Of a stretch of 64,000 nt of DNA, positions 52,859 through 61,566 are shown piece after piece. Each line of letters opens with the position of its first letter. Positions within the stretch are counted from its first letter, which is position 1. Origin of the DNA: an uncultured Lachnospiraceae bacterium (GTDB taxonomy: Bacteria; Bacillota; Clostridia; Lachnospirales; Lachnospiraceae). The notes under the pieces are model-generated. The model saw only the letters and a program-made list of their open reading frames with translations, did not search any database and was not told the origin of the DNA. The translations under genes and the position numbers were made by a program. The stretch covers positions 82,482-146,481 of the forward strand of contig CAJTXA010000008.1 of assembly GCA_910579865.1 (NCBI GenBank), in the 5' to 3' direction.

Positions 52859-54124
52859 ATGAAAAGACAGAGAGTATTAGGTGGATTTCTGACATTCTGT
52901 CTAACAGTGATGTGTATGCTTGGAATAATCACACAGAAGGTTGAAGTTTGTCAGGCACGTGAAAGATTGGTTGATATAGAGGGAGAATATCTTGGAAGAG
53001 ATGATGGAGAAGAAGAGTTAACGAAGGAATTAAATATTGGTGCTCGAATTGAACCAGAATATTTTGAAGTAAAAGCATTGATTTTGGATACAGAAACTTA
53101 TGATATTGAAGAAATAATTTTAGATCCAGATGAATATAGTGTTTCCCCAAGATATATGCAGTCCGAACGTCAGCAGGTTACAATTCGCTATCGTTTTAAT
53201 GGAACAACAAAAACATTAACTTTTACAATTAAGGCTCCAGAAGATTATATTGAGAAAAAAGAGTTATTGTCTATTACAGCACGATATGAAGGAGAACCAC
53301 TTTCTATTGGTTCTAGTGTGGATCGAAGAGATGTAGTAGTAACAGCTAAGTTTAAAACTAGTTATAAAACAGGAAAGACCTCTACCTATGAGGAAGAACT
53401 TTCAGATACCGATCCAAATTGGACCTTATCTTCTAATGTAGTAGAAGATGGAACAAATAGTATTGTAGTAACTTATACATTTCAGGATACCTATGCAGAA
53501 CGAAAAAAAACCTATAAAAAGAGTGCAACAATTTCCGTAAACAGTACAACGGTAGATGGAGATTGGGTAAAAGAAGGAAATTCCTGGCGTTTTCGTTATG
53601 ATGATGAAACTTATAAAGTAGGGAGCTGGCAAAAAACCCGTGGAAAATGGTACTATTTAGATGAATATGGTTATATGGTAAGCAATCAGTTTATGGAATT
53701 GGATGATATAATGTATTTGTTTACTGGCAGTGGAGCGATGGCAACCGAATGGACAGAGTTTAAAGATCAATGGTATTATTTTGATTTAGATGGAGAAATG
53801 CAAAAGGATGGCTGGTTTTATATTCATGGTAAATGGTATTATCTAAAAGAAAATGGAGCAATGGCAACTGGCTGGAAATTTGACAAGGGTAAATGGTATT
53901 ATCTGGATAAAAAAAGTGGAGCAATGGCGACTGGCTGGATATTTGATAATGTAACTTGGTATTATATGGATAAAGATGGTGCTTTGATGGAGAGCTGCTG
54001 GATTAAATCTACAGATGGAAAATGGTATTATTTAGATGTAGGCGGAGCAATGCGGGTAAATACCTGGATAGGAAATTATTATGTTGATCGAACAGGGGCT
54101 TGGACAGATACAAAACAACAATAA
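52859..54124 (+). CDS. Secreted protein with Ig-like domains and C-terminal wall-binding repeats
   Basis: A 421-residue exported protein. Signal peptide 1-33 (CQA/RE). Two beta-rich Ig-like domains (about 38-125 and 135-225) carry motifs such as VKALILDTETYDIEEIILDP, DPDEYSVSP and VVVTAKFKTSY, resembling bacterial Ig/Big_3-type modules. About eight CW-binding repeats follow (about 232-415; GKWYYLDEYGYM, NGAMATGWKFDKGKWYYL). No catalytic residues are evident. It is probably a surface adhesion or scaffold protein. The neighbour at 54213 on the opposite strand has the same architecture and looks like a paralogue. Confidence 0.87.
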   Translation: MKRQRVLGGFLTFCLTVMCMLGIITQKVEVCQARERLVDIEGEYLGRDDGEEELTKELNIGARIEPEYFEVKALILDTETYDIEEIILDPDEYSVSPRYMQSERQQVTIRYRFNGTTKTLTFTIKAPEDYIEKKELLSITARYEGEPLSIGSSVDRRDVVVTAKFKTSYKTGKTSTYEEELSDTDPNWTLSSNVVEDGTNSIVVTYTFQDTYAERKKTYKKSATISVNSTTVDGDWVKEGNSWRFRYDDETYKVGSWQKTRGKWYYLDEYGYMVSNQFMELDDIMYLFTGSGAMATEWTEFKDQWYYFDLDGEMQKDGWFYIHGKWYYLKENGAMATGWKFDKGKWYYLDKKSGAMATGWIFDNVTWYYMDKDGALMESCWIKSTDGKWYYLDVGGAMRVNTWIGNYYVDRTGAWTDTKQQ

Positions 54125-54168
54125 AAAAATAAGGATGCCTATTTTTAGAGGTATCCTTATTTTTTATA
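54122..54168. terminator. Bidirectional terminator between convergent wall-protein genes
   Basis: A long stem AAAAAATAAGGATGCCT/AGGTATCCTTATTTTTT (one G-U or mismatch) has A and T runs on either side. Confidence 0.88.
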
Positions 54169-54212
54169 CAAAATTTTATCTGCCAGATTACAATTCTAAT
54201 TGCTCTTAGTTC

Positions 54213-55187
54213 TTAATGGGATTGCCAGTTTGGAATCCATGCACCATTGCTGTCTACATAGTAGTCACCAATAAAGGTATTGGCTGCCATAACACCATTT
54301 TCGTTAAAATAATACCAAGTGTCTTTGATTTGCTGCCAGCCAGAAACCATTTTTCCAGAAGTATCCATATAGTACCATTTTCCTTTTTCTTCAAACCATC
54401 CAGTGTGCATGGTATAGTCTTCATTCATATAGTACCATTTTCCTCCTGTAAAGATCCAGCCAGAGGAACGTACACCAGAATTTCCAAAGTAGTACCAGTT
54501 ATTGTCGTGATAATCCCAATAATTTGTTACCATAGCGCAGTCGTTGTCAAAAAAGTAGACGGTAGAATCGATTTCTTGCCAGCCTTTTACTGCTTCGAAG
54601 TCCTCTTCATCTAGGTAATACCAACGATTTTTGTAAAGCTGCCAGCCAGATACAAGATAGCCGTCTTCATCGAATAAGTAAGTTTCGCCATCAATTTGAT
54701 AGAGACCATCTTTTAGCATAGCACCATCACGACCAATCATATACCATCTTCCTTTTTTATCTACCTCAAAATCAGGGTAGGTTACTTCACCAATTCCCCG
54801 CAATTTAAAGGTATCTGATTTATCGGTTCCTTTATAGGAATAGGTAACTTCTACCATATGAAGTCCTTTCATTACCGTATTTGTAGAAAGTTCATATTGG
54901 TTGGGACTTAAGATTCTTTCGTCATCATAGATATCCCCATCTTCGTTGATTCGAAATGTAGCAGTAACTACTAGCCTGTCTGTATCAATTGGTTCGCCAG
55001 TAGTATCTTCTGGAATATCTGCTCTGCTTCCTGTTTCCTCATCATAATTGTCATAAACTGCTTCGATTCGAACAAGACGAATCGTAGTCTTTGCCTGTGC
55101 AGGCAGAGCAGCAAGAGATAAGAAAGAAGAAGCCATAAGGAAGGCTGCTGATTTTGTAAAAATATACTTCCTAAAATTGCCTTTCAT
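54213..55187 (-). CDS. Secreted protein with Ig-like domain and C-terminal wall-binding repeats
   Basis: A 324-residue exported protein. Signal peptide 1-32 (AQA/KT); one Ig-like domain (about 33-140: LVRIEAVYDNYDEETG, DRLVVTATFRINEDGD, LSPNQYELSTN, MVEVTYSYKGTDKSDTF); about nine CW-binding repeats (about 145-320: GRWYMIGRDGAM, DGLYQIDGETYLF, SGWIFTGGKWYYM), ending in the GDYYVDSNGAWIPNW form that also closes the 52859 protein (GNYYVDRTGAWTD). The start follows a GGGGGT site; a 12-codon extension lacks one. Convergent with its probable paralogue. Confidence 0.87.
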   Translation of the reverse strand: MKGNFRKYIFTKSAAFLMASSFLSLAALPAQAKTTIRLVRIEAVYDNYDEETGSRADIPEDTTGEPIDTDRLVVTATFRINEDGDIYDDERILSPNQYELSTNTVMKGLHMVEVTYSYKGTDKSDTFKLRGIGEVTYPDFEVDKKGRWYMIGRDGAMLKDGLYQIDGETYLFDEDGYLVSGWQLYKNRWYYLDEEDFEAVKGWQEIDSTVYFFDNDCAMVTNYWDYHDNNWYYFGNSGVRSSGWIFTGGKWYYMNEDYTMHTGWFEEKGKWYYMDTSGKMVSGWQQIKDTWYYFNENGVMAANTFIGDYYVDSNGAWIPNWQSH

Positions 55188-55300
55188 AGAAAAACCCCCT
55201 TTTATCGTAATTTTATGGAGCATCTGTCAGAAAGAACCTGTCAGATATAAGAGTAGTTTAGCACAAAAATAGGAAGAATAGCAATTAAATAAAGCTAAAA

Positions 55301-55329
55301 TTTACATTTGTCATATTTTATGATAAAAT
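55301..55329 (+). promoter_or_regulatory. Candidate promoter of the second glycan group
   Basis: TTTACA (55301-55306), 17-base spacer, TAAAAT (55324-55329), about 40 bases before the dehydratase start. Confidence 0.55.
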
Positions 55330-55369
55330 GGGACAGATATTATAAATTTTTTAATCGAGGGAAAAAATC

Positions 55370-57286
55370 ATGTTGAAAAAAATAGTGATAGACAAAAAAC
55401 TTTGGTCAAGACGTACTTTTTTAATTTTATATGATATCGCTGCTATTACAGCGGCTGGATTACTGGCCTTATTGGCTCGATTTAATTTTTATTATTATGA
55501 TATTGAATTAAAGTATTTGGATGAATTATGGAGATATATGCCTATTAATATTGTACTCACACTTCTGATTTTTTATGCTTTTCGTATGTATCATAGTCTT
55601 TGGGCATATGCTGGAATGACAGAGATGCAAAATATTGTGTCTGCTTGTATTTTATCCTCTATTGCTCAGATGATAGGAATTTTAGTAACAGGAGGGCATA
55701 TGCCACGGAGCTATTATCCTCTTTATGGGATGTTTTTACTTTTGATGACATTATTTAGCCGCTTTATGTATCGTTTGGTTCGAGTGAAGCGAAATCAATA
55801 TCGGGCAAAGAAAAGTGGAAATATTCAAAATATTATGATTATTGGTGCGGGAGAAGCGGGGAATAGTATTATTAAGGAAATTGTGACAAGCCGCTATTTG
55901 ACTAGTCATGCAAAATGTGTAATCGACGATAATCCAGATAAAATAGGAAAGTTTATTCATGGTGTGAAAGTGGTAGGAAATCGAGAATCAATTATAGAAG
56001 CAGCAAAACTTTATTCGATTAATCAAATTATTATTGCAATTCCTTCTGCAAGAAAACCAGAAATAAAGGATATCATTATGCTTTGTAAGGAAACAGGATG
56101 TGATATTAAAATTCTTCCAGGAATTTATCAGATGGTAAAGGGAGAGGTAACAGTAAATCAGCTTCGAGATGTAGCAGTAGAGGATTTATTAGGAAGAGAA
56201 CCAGTAGAAGTCGATATTGAATCCATTATGGGATATGTGACAAATCAAGTTATTTTAGTAACAGGTGGTGGCGGATCGATTGGAAGTGAACTGTGCAGAC
56301 AGATTGCGGGACATAATCCAAAACAATTAGTAATTGTAGATTTTTATGAAAATAATGTCTATGAAATTCAACAAGAATTGATTCGAAAATATCCAAAGCT
56401 AGATTTAGTAGTATTGATTGCCTCGGTAAGAAATACCAATCGTATGAATATGATTATGAAAACCTACCATCCAGCAATTGTATATCATGCAGCAGCACAT
56501 AAACATGTGCCTTTAATGGAAGAAAGTCCAAATGAGGCAGTAAAGAACAATGTATTTGGAACAATGAAAACTGCTTTGGCTGCTGCACAAAACGGAGTAA
56601 AACGTTTTGTTATGATATCAACAGATAAGGCAGTAAATCCTACAAATATTATGGGAGCAACAAAGCGAATTTGTGAGATGATGATACAAAGTTTTAATCG
56701 ACAATATGCGACAGAGTTTGTGGCAGTTCGGTTTGGAAATGTATTAGGAAGCAATGGAAGTGTAATTCCGCTGTTCCGAAAACAGATTGAAGAGGGAGGA
56801 CCAGTTACCGTAACACATCCAGAAATTGTCCGTTATTTTATGACCATTCCAGAGGCGGTTTCTTTGGTTTTACAGGCAGGTGCTTATGCGAAGGGAGGAG
56901 AGATCTTTGTATTAGATATGGGGGAACCAGTAAAAATCTTAGATCTGGCAAAAAATATGATTCGACTTTCTGGATTTGTTCCAGATGAAGATATTAAAAT
57001 TATATTTACTGGTTTACGTCCGGGAGAAAAATTATATGAAGAAATATTAATGGATGAGGAAGGATTGCAAAGCACACCAAATAAAATGATTCATATAGGA
57101 AAACCGATGGAATTTGACGAGGAAGAGTTTTTTCTTAAATTGGTAAAGTTAAAGGAATATTCTTATAAGGAAGCAGGTGATCTTCGCAGAATGGTACATG
57201 AGATTGTACCTACTTATATTTGGCAAAAGGAAGGGAAGAATCCAGATTCTTCCATAAAGAAAAAGGAGGATAACGATGTATTGTAA
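55370..57286 (+). CDS. Membrane-bound UDP-GlcNAc 4,6-dehydratase (PglF/WbpM/CapD type)
   Basis: A 638-residue nucleotide-sugar dehydratase. Four N-terminal transmembrane helices (about 12-125), a first Rossmann-like CoA-binding domain (about 150-265; IMIIGAGEAGNSIIKE), and the catalytic SDR (about 295-590) with ILVTGGGGSIGSELCRQ, YHAAAHKHVPLMEESP and ISTDKAVNPTNIMGATKR, where Met replaces the usual active-site Tyr as in this long family. It makes UDP-4-keto-6-deoxy-GlcNAc, precursor of QuiNAc, FucNAc or bacillosamine. GAGGG precedes the ATG. It overlaps the sugar transferase gene by 11 bp. Confidence 0.93.
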   Translation: MLKKIVIDKKLWSRRTFLILYDIAAITAAGLLALLARFNFYYYDIELKYLDELWRYMPINIVLTLLIFYAFRMYHSLWAYAGMTEMQNIVSACILSSIAQMIGILVTGGHMPRSYYPLYGMFLLLMTLFSRFMYRLVRVKRNQYRAKKSGNIQNIMIIGAGEAGNSIIKEIVTSRYLTSHAKCVIDDNPDKIGKFIHGVKVVGNRESIIEAAKLYSINQIIIAIPSARKPEIKDIIMLCKETGCDIKILPGIYQMVKGEVTVNQLRDVAVEDLLGREPVEVDIESIMGYVTNQVILVTGGGGSIGSELCRQIAGHNPKQLVIVDFYENNVYEIQQELIRKYPKLDLVVLIASVRNTNRMNMIMKTYHPAIVYHAAAHKHVPLMEESPNEAVKNNVFGTMKTALAAAQNGVKRFVMISTDKAVNPTNIMGATKRICEMMIQSFNRQYATEFVAVRFGNVLGSNGSVIPLFRKQIEEGGPVTVTHPEIVRYFMTIPEAVSLVLQAGAYAKGGEIFVLDMGEPVKILDLAKNMIRLSGFVPDEDIKIIFTGLRPGEKLYEEILMDEEGLQSTPNKMIHIGKPMEFDEEEFFLKLVKLKEYSYKEAGDLRRMVHEIVPTYIWQKEGKNPDSSIKKKEDNDVL

Positions 57287-57887
57287 GTTTTGGAAACGAG
57301 CATTGGATTTTATATTATCTTTTACTGCGATTATATTGTTTTTTTGGCTATTTCTTATTTTGATTCTTTGTATTAAAATTACTTCACCCGGGCCAGTATT
57401 GTTTCGACAGAAACGGGTTGGAATTCATAAAACCTATTTTTCTATGTTAAAATTTCGAACAATGCGAACAGATACACCAAAAGATGTTCCAACACATCTT
57501 TTGGCAAATCCAGATCAATACATAACGCCGATTGGTCGATTTTTAAGAAAAACCAGTTTGGATGAGCTGCCGCAGTTATTTAATATTTTATTTGGTGATA
57601 TGGCAATTATAGGTCCTAGACCAGCTCTTTGGAATCAGGAAGATTTGATTGCTGAAAGAGAACAATATGGGGCAAATGATATTCGGCCAGGTCTAACTGG
57701 ATGGGCACAGATTAATGGGCGGGATGAGCTAGAAATACCAGTAAAAGCAAAGTTTGATGGAGAGTATGTAAAACGAATGAGTTTTCTATTTGATCTTAAG
57801 ATTTTATTTGGAACAATACGAAGTGTAGCTGTGCAGGATGGGGTAAAGGAAGGCGGTACAGGAAATGGACAAGGGCATGGAAAATAA
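57276..57887 (+). CDS. Initiating sugar-phosphate transferase (PglC/WbaP C-terminal type)
   Basis: A 203-residue monotopic phosphoglycosyltransferase that loads the first sugar-1-phosphate onto undecaprenyl phosphate. One N-terminal re-entrant or transmembrane helix (about 10-34), then ITSPGPVLFRQKRVG, LKFRTMRTD, TSLDELPQLFNIL, GDMAIIGPRP and RPGLTGWAQINGR, all canonical; the catalytic DE pair is present. It uses a UDP-6-deoxy-HexNAc, probably from the flanking dehydratase and reductase. It overlaps both neighbours, so the three are one translational unit. Confidence 0.95.
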   Translation: MYCKFWKRALDFILSFTAIILFFWLFLILILCIKITSPGPVLFRQKRVGIHKTYFSMLKFRTMRTDTPKDVPTHLLANPDQYITPIGRFLRKTSLDELPQLFNILFGDMAIIGPRPALWNQEDLIAEREQYGANDIRPGLTGWAQINGRDELEIPVKAKFDGEYVKRMSFLFDLKILFGTIRSVAVQDGVKEGGTGNGQGHGK

Positions 57888-58659
57888 ACATGTGTTAATT
57901 GTTGGAAAACATAGTTATATTGGAAAGCGGTTAGCCAAAGAATTAGAGAAAGAGAATGTAAAAGTAGAGTTGATAGGTGCAAAAAATCGGGAATGGGAAC
58001 AGGCAAAGTTAGCTGGATATGATAGTATAGTGATTGCAGCAGCGATTGTTCATAAAAAAGAAAAGGAGGAGGAACAGGAACTTTATAAACGAGTAAATTT
58101 GGATATGCCGATTGCAATTGCGAAAAAGGCGAAGGCAGCGGGAGTGAAACAGGTAATCTTTCTTAGTAGTATGGCTGTATTTGGAAATCAATATAAAAAG
58201 ATTTCATTTGATACGAAACCAAATCCAGAAACTTTCTATGGAACCTATAAGTATCAAGCAGAATTAGAGCTTAGGAACTTAGAAGAGGATAACTTTTGTG
58301 TAGCGGTGATACGTCCGCCTATGGTATATGGAGAAAATTGTCCTGGGAATTATGGACGATTGAAAAAACTTGCAAAATATGCTATTTTTTTTCCAGATAC
58401 AAAAAACAAACGGAGTATGATTGAAGCAGGGCGATTGGCAGAATATTTGTCAGAGATTGTTTTTAGTGGAAAAGGAGGAATTTATCATCCACAAGATGCA
58501 GAGTATGTAAATACAGCTCAGATGGTAAAAGCAATGCGGTCAGAGATAGGGAAAAAAACCTATTTGTTTACTTGGATGAACTGGTTGCTTATACCCCTTA
58601 GCCAGAAAGTGGGAATTATTCGGAAGATATTTGGAAATTTATATTATGAAAAAGAGTAA
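57865..58659 (+). CDS. Short NAD-dependent epimerase/4-ketoreductase
   Basis: A 264-residue SDR. The N-terminal VLIVGKHSYIGKRLAKEL is a slightly altered TGxxGxxG motif, followed by FLSSMAVFG, the catalytic YGTYKYQAELE (Tyr-x-x-x-Lys) and VIRPPMVYG. By analogy with WbpV/WbqT-type enzymes beside a WbpM-like dehydratase and a PglC/WbpL-like transferase, it probably reduces UDP-4-keto-6-deoxy-GlcNAc to UDP-QuiNAc or UDP-FucNAc. It overlaps the transferase gene by 23 bp. ATG 57877 is an alternative start. The product configuration cannot be read from sequence. Confidence 0.85.
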   Translation: MDKGMENKHVLIVGKHSYIGKRLAKELEKENVKVELIGAKNREWEQAKLAGYDSIVIAAAIVHKKEKEEEQELYKRVNLDMPIAIAKKAKAAGVKQVIFLSSMAVFGNQYKKISFDTKPNPETFYGTYKYQAELELRNLEEDNFCVAVIRPPMVYGENCPGNYGRLKKLAKYAIFFPDTKNKRSMIEAGRLAEYLSEIVFSGKGGIYHPQDAEYVNTAQMVKAMRSEIGKKTYLFTWMNWLLIPLSQKVGIIRKIFGNLYYEKE

Positions 58660-58721
58660 AAAGATACTGCGGCAGAAAAAGACAATATTATCAAGTTGTC
58701 TTTCTCTGTCGCAGTATCTTT
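58658..58721. terminator. Long bidirectional terminator
   Basis: Arms of about 26 bases (58658-58684 with 58695-58721, a few mismatches) lie between the converging ketoreductase and ligase genes. Confidence 0.85.
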
Positions 58722-58752
58722 CTTTGTATACATAAAAATATTGTTTATTCTT

Positions 58753-60561
58753 TTATTCTGTTGTTTTATACTTTTGCTTTTTAAGCTGCATATTGATACT
58801 AATGCCAATTCCTATCATAGCCCAAAAAATAGGTGCTACTGTAATCATAGAGTCATTAATAATACCAGAAACCATATATCCAAAGCTTCCAATAAAGATG
58901 CCCAGTCCAACTTTGCTGCTATAGGAATCTAGTTTGCATTTTGAATAAAGTAGGAAACTAGATATAAAGTAAATCAGATAAAAAGCAAGGAAAGCAAGTA
59001 AAGAGATTACACCAGTTTGTACTCCTATCTGTAAATATAGATTATGTGGTTTTGTAATAGTTTGTCCAGTGTAGCCGCAGTTGCTCATACCAAGATAGTC
59101 ATCATTTGGATAAACTAGACTGAAAGTATCAGCACCAGAACCTAGTAAAATGTATTTCTTTAGTAGTGGAATTGTTCTAGACCAGATATAACCACGGTTG
59201 GTTGCAATGTATTCTCTGCCAGTAAATACCGCACTTGGTGCCATTTTAAATTTAGTCCATTTTCCATATAGGTTATAGTGCAAATATTCGCCTGTTTCAT
59301 TATCATTACTAAAGTACCAAGTATTATCAAGAATATCAATTCCCATAGACATATGTTCTTCGATTGGAAATTGAGAGATAGTAATGTCTGAAAAACGTTT
59401 ATCTGCAATAGCGTAGCGAAAGCCATCGCTTTTTTCTAGAGGAAGAGAGGTTCCGGCTGCATCAGTTACTTCTAAATCAAAGTTTTCTGTTAGACGGAAG
59501 TGAAGTTCATCTCCATTATAGAGAAAGACAACATCTTTATCAGTTACAGTAATGGATTCCAGTGCATAAATGGTCTTTTCTTTACTAAATAAATTTTGAA
59601 TGGAATCAGAGAGCAGATGATTTAAAGCACGATCTGCAAAAAATATACCACCAATCATAACGACTAGAGCAAGAATTCCAAGATACCAGTATTTTTTCAT
59701 ACGTGGTATCAAAATAAGAAAGAAAAGAAAGAAGGTAGCAGCAACAGCGATAATACCACTTTTAGAGGCAGATTTAATCAGACAAAAAGCTAAACCAGCC
59801 GCCATAAGAAGAGAAGCGATACATTCTAAAATAGGAACTAGTTTATAGTTTGCTGTTTTTCCTGTTTTAAAAAATAAGATAAAACAGATTAAAACAGGAA
59901 AGACAAGAGCGATATAGGAACCAACATAGTTTGGATTATAAAGACTCATATAAACTCGATCTTTTTCAAAGTTAAAGTCGAGTGAGTTGTATTGTGTACC
60001 AGAGGTTACAATTTTTTGTCCAAGTTCTGTACGGAAAAAGTCGTGGCTAAGTGCTTGTGATAATCCCAATGCGGTTGAGAGAGCAATTCCAACTAAAAAC
60101 CAGCGCATTAAATAGGCAACATCATCTTCTTCTACGAAGATATAAGCATAATAAGCTGCAATACAGTAGCCAAGTAATACCCAAATAGATTCAAACTGTT
60201 CATAGATGCCAGCAAAGCCATAAGAACGGTACTGTGAGAACAGTGTAGATAATAATGCTAGTCCAGCATAGAGGGCTAACGGATAAAATTCAATAGCTGT
60301 GACAGCATGTTGATCTTCGATAAAGCGTTTTCCAAGTATCATAAATGCCATAACTACAGCAGTAATTGTGAAAAATACGCTTTTATAATAGAGAAAGATA
60401 TCCGTCCATTCGGTTAGGTATGGAAACCAGTCGAATTGTGACAGTTTTGGATCATACACATACGCCTTTGAGATGATTGGTATTATCACCAGAATAAAGA
60501 TAAGTGGTATCAGGTGATAGTGGTGCTGATCAGATTTTTGATTCGCCTGTAGATTTTTCAT
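58753..60561 (-). CDS. O-antigen ligase/polymerase-like membrane protein (Wzy/WaaL type)
   Basis: A 602-residue protein with about 12 transmembrane helices and a large extracytoplasmic region (about 300-460), here expanded with a beta-rich insert (VTDKDVVFLYNGDELHF, YRYAIADKRF-like and NTWYFSNDNETGEYLHY segments). The Wzy_C-type signature is seen near the C-terminus: LLGSGADTFSLVYP and the TKPHNLYLQIGVQTG motif. It should polymerise or ligate a glycan outside the membrane. AAAGGAGT lies before ATG 60561. It faces the second glycan group and ends at a shared terminator. Confidence 0.87.
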   Translation of the reverse strand: MKNLQANQKSDQHHYHLIPLIFILVIIPIISKAYVYDPKLSQFDWFPYLTEWTDIFLYYKSVFFTITAVVMAFMILGKRFIEDQHAVTAIEFYPLALYAGLALLSTLFSQYRSYGFAGIYEQFESIWVLLGYCIAAYYAYIFVEEDDVAYLMRWFLVGIALSTALGLSQALSHDFFRTELGQKIVTSGTQYNSLDFNFEKDRVYMSLYNPNYVGSYIALVFPVLICFILFFKTGKTANYKLVPILECIASLLMAAGLAFCLIKSASKSGIIAVAATFFLFFLILIPRMKKYWYLGILALVVMIGGIFFADRALNHLLSDSIQNLFSKEKTIYALESITVTDKDVVFLYNGDELHFRLTENFDLEVTDAAGTSLPLEKSDGFRYAIADKRFSDITISQFPIEEHMSMGIDILDNTWYFSNDNETGEYLHYNLYGKWTKFKMAPSAVFTGREYIATNRGYIWSRTIPLLKKYILLGSGADTFSLVYPNDDYLGMSNCGYTGQTITKPHNLYLQIGVQTGVISLLAFLAFYLIYFISSFLLYSKCKLDSYSSKVGLGIFIGSFGYMVSGIINDSMITVAPIFWAMIGIGISINMQLKKQKYKTTE

Positions 60562-61283
60562 ATTAAAACTCCTTTCGTTCAATGATTACAAAACACCTTA
60601 ATAATAGATAAGTCTGTAGATTTGGTATAGAATTTCTGCAGATTGGTGTATGCAGAGAAGAAAGACCATCTTTCAGACAAATTTTAATACAGGATTATAA
60701 TAGTATAAGAATGATATTGCTAAGTAATACATAACTTGGATTAAACATTAGGCTGTTGTTAATAAGTCTACTACAAATAAAAGAAAAAGGTGCTGGTTTT
60801 TGCTTTGTATTTTAGTAGAGATATAAAAGATAGATTACTTTGCTGCAATTATAATGCTGTATTGGATTTTAAAAGGTGCTAGTAAACGTGCTTTTTGTAT
60901 AATACTAGGAAACTTGATTGCTTTAGAATATATCTGGAAGAGAAAAAGTATATAAAACAATAAAATTGCGATTTGGGCGATTGATTGTATCAAAGAGGAG
61001 GTCTTTATTAAGGGTTTTTACATAAAAACGTTCTTATAAATGAATAAGATATAGTGCTTAAGCATCTATAGGAAATGATATCTTTATAAAAAACAATTCT
61101 TTGATATAGGACATTTTTCTCAATCAAGGGTATTTTACTTTATATTGCTTTATAAAATAGGTGTGTTCTTAATAATACTCTTTTTCGATATATTCTAATA
61201 ACAAGGGGCTTCCTATCTACCATATATATAGTATAGACACAAGCACCTACTTATTATAATACAGAAATAGAAGAAAGAAAACT

Positions 61284-61468
61284 ACAGAATTCGAACAATT
61301 ATTACGAAAATATGACAGCCGATTTACAATATCTTAAGTTTGACCAAAAACTATTGCATATTTAAAAAGTTGTGATATTATATGGTTATCACATGTGAGA
61401 CAGCTTCGATAAGGGGTTACGGCATAGGGGCCAGTTTTTTAAGAAGATAACAGAATTCTAACAATTTT
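61284..61468 (+). repeat. 19-base direct repeat upstream of the last wall-protein promoter
   Basis: ACAGAATTCGAACAATTAT (61284-61302) and ACAGAATTCTAACAATTTT (61450-61468) agree at 17 of 19 positions, 166 bases apart; the second copy ends 20 bases before the -35 box. Confidence 0.65.
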
Positions 61469-61488
61469 CTTAAAAAATGAAATTCCTA

Positions 61489-61517
61489 TTGAAATTTTAG
61501 AATTGAGGCAGTATAAT
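61489..61517 (+). promoter_or_regulatory. Promoter of the 61567 wall-protein gene
   Basis: TTGAAA (61489-61494), 17-base spacer, TATAAT (61512-61517), 49 bases before the ATG. Confidence 0.8.
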
Positions 61518-61566
61518 ACACATGTATTGCAAATTTGATTAAGACAAAAAAAGGAGAGTGCAAACA

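Larger units (their letters stand above)
60562..61566. other. 1-kb AT-rich intergenic region
   Basis: No credible gene. It separates the divergent ligase and wall-protein genes. Contents: a 19-base direct repeat (61284-61302 and 61450-61468), a 7-bp hairpin TGTGATA/TATCACA (61371-61393) overlapping a TCACATGTGA palindrome, a promoter-like TATAAT at 61255-61260, a T run at 61435-61440 after a G-rich stretch, and the promoter at 61489-61517. A long regulated leader or a small RNA is possible. Confidence 0.55.

Noticed and set aside
60852..60953. 33-codon open frame within the 1-kb intergenic region
   Set aside because: No ribosome site and no similarity to a known protein; consistent with chance in AT-rich DNA.
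61395..61440. GGGGTTACGG segment resembling the 3' part of a c-di-GMP-I riboswitch
   Set aside because: The conserved 5' GCAAACC-type and CGCAAAGC segments are missing, so I do not call a riboswitch.
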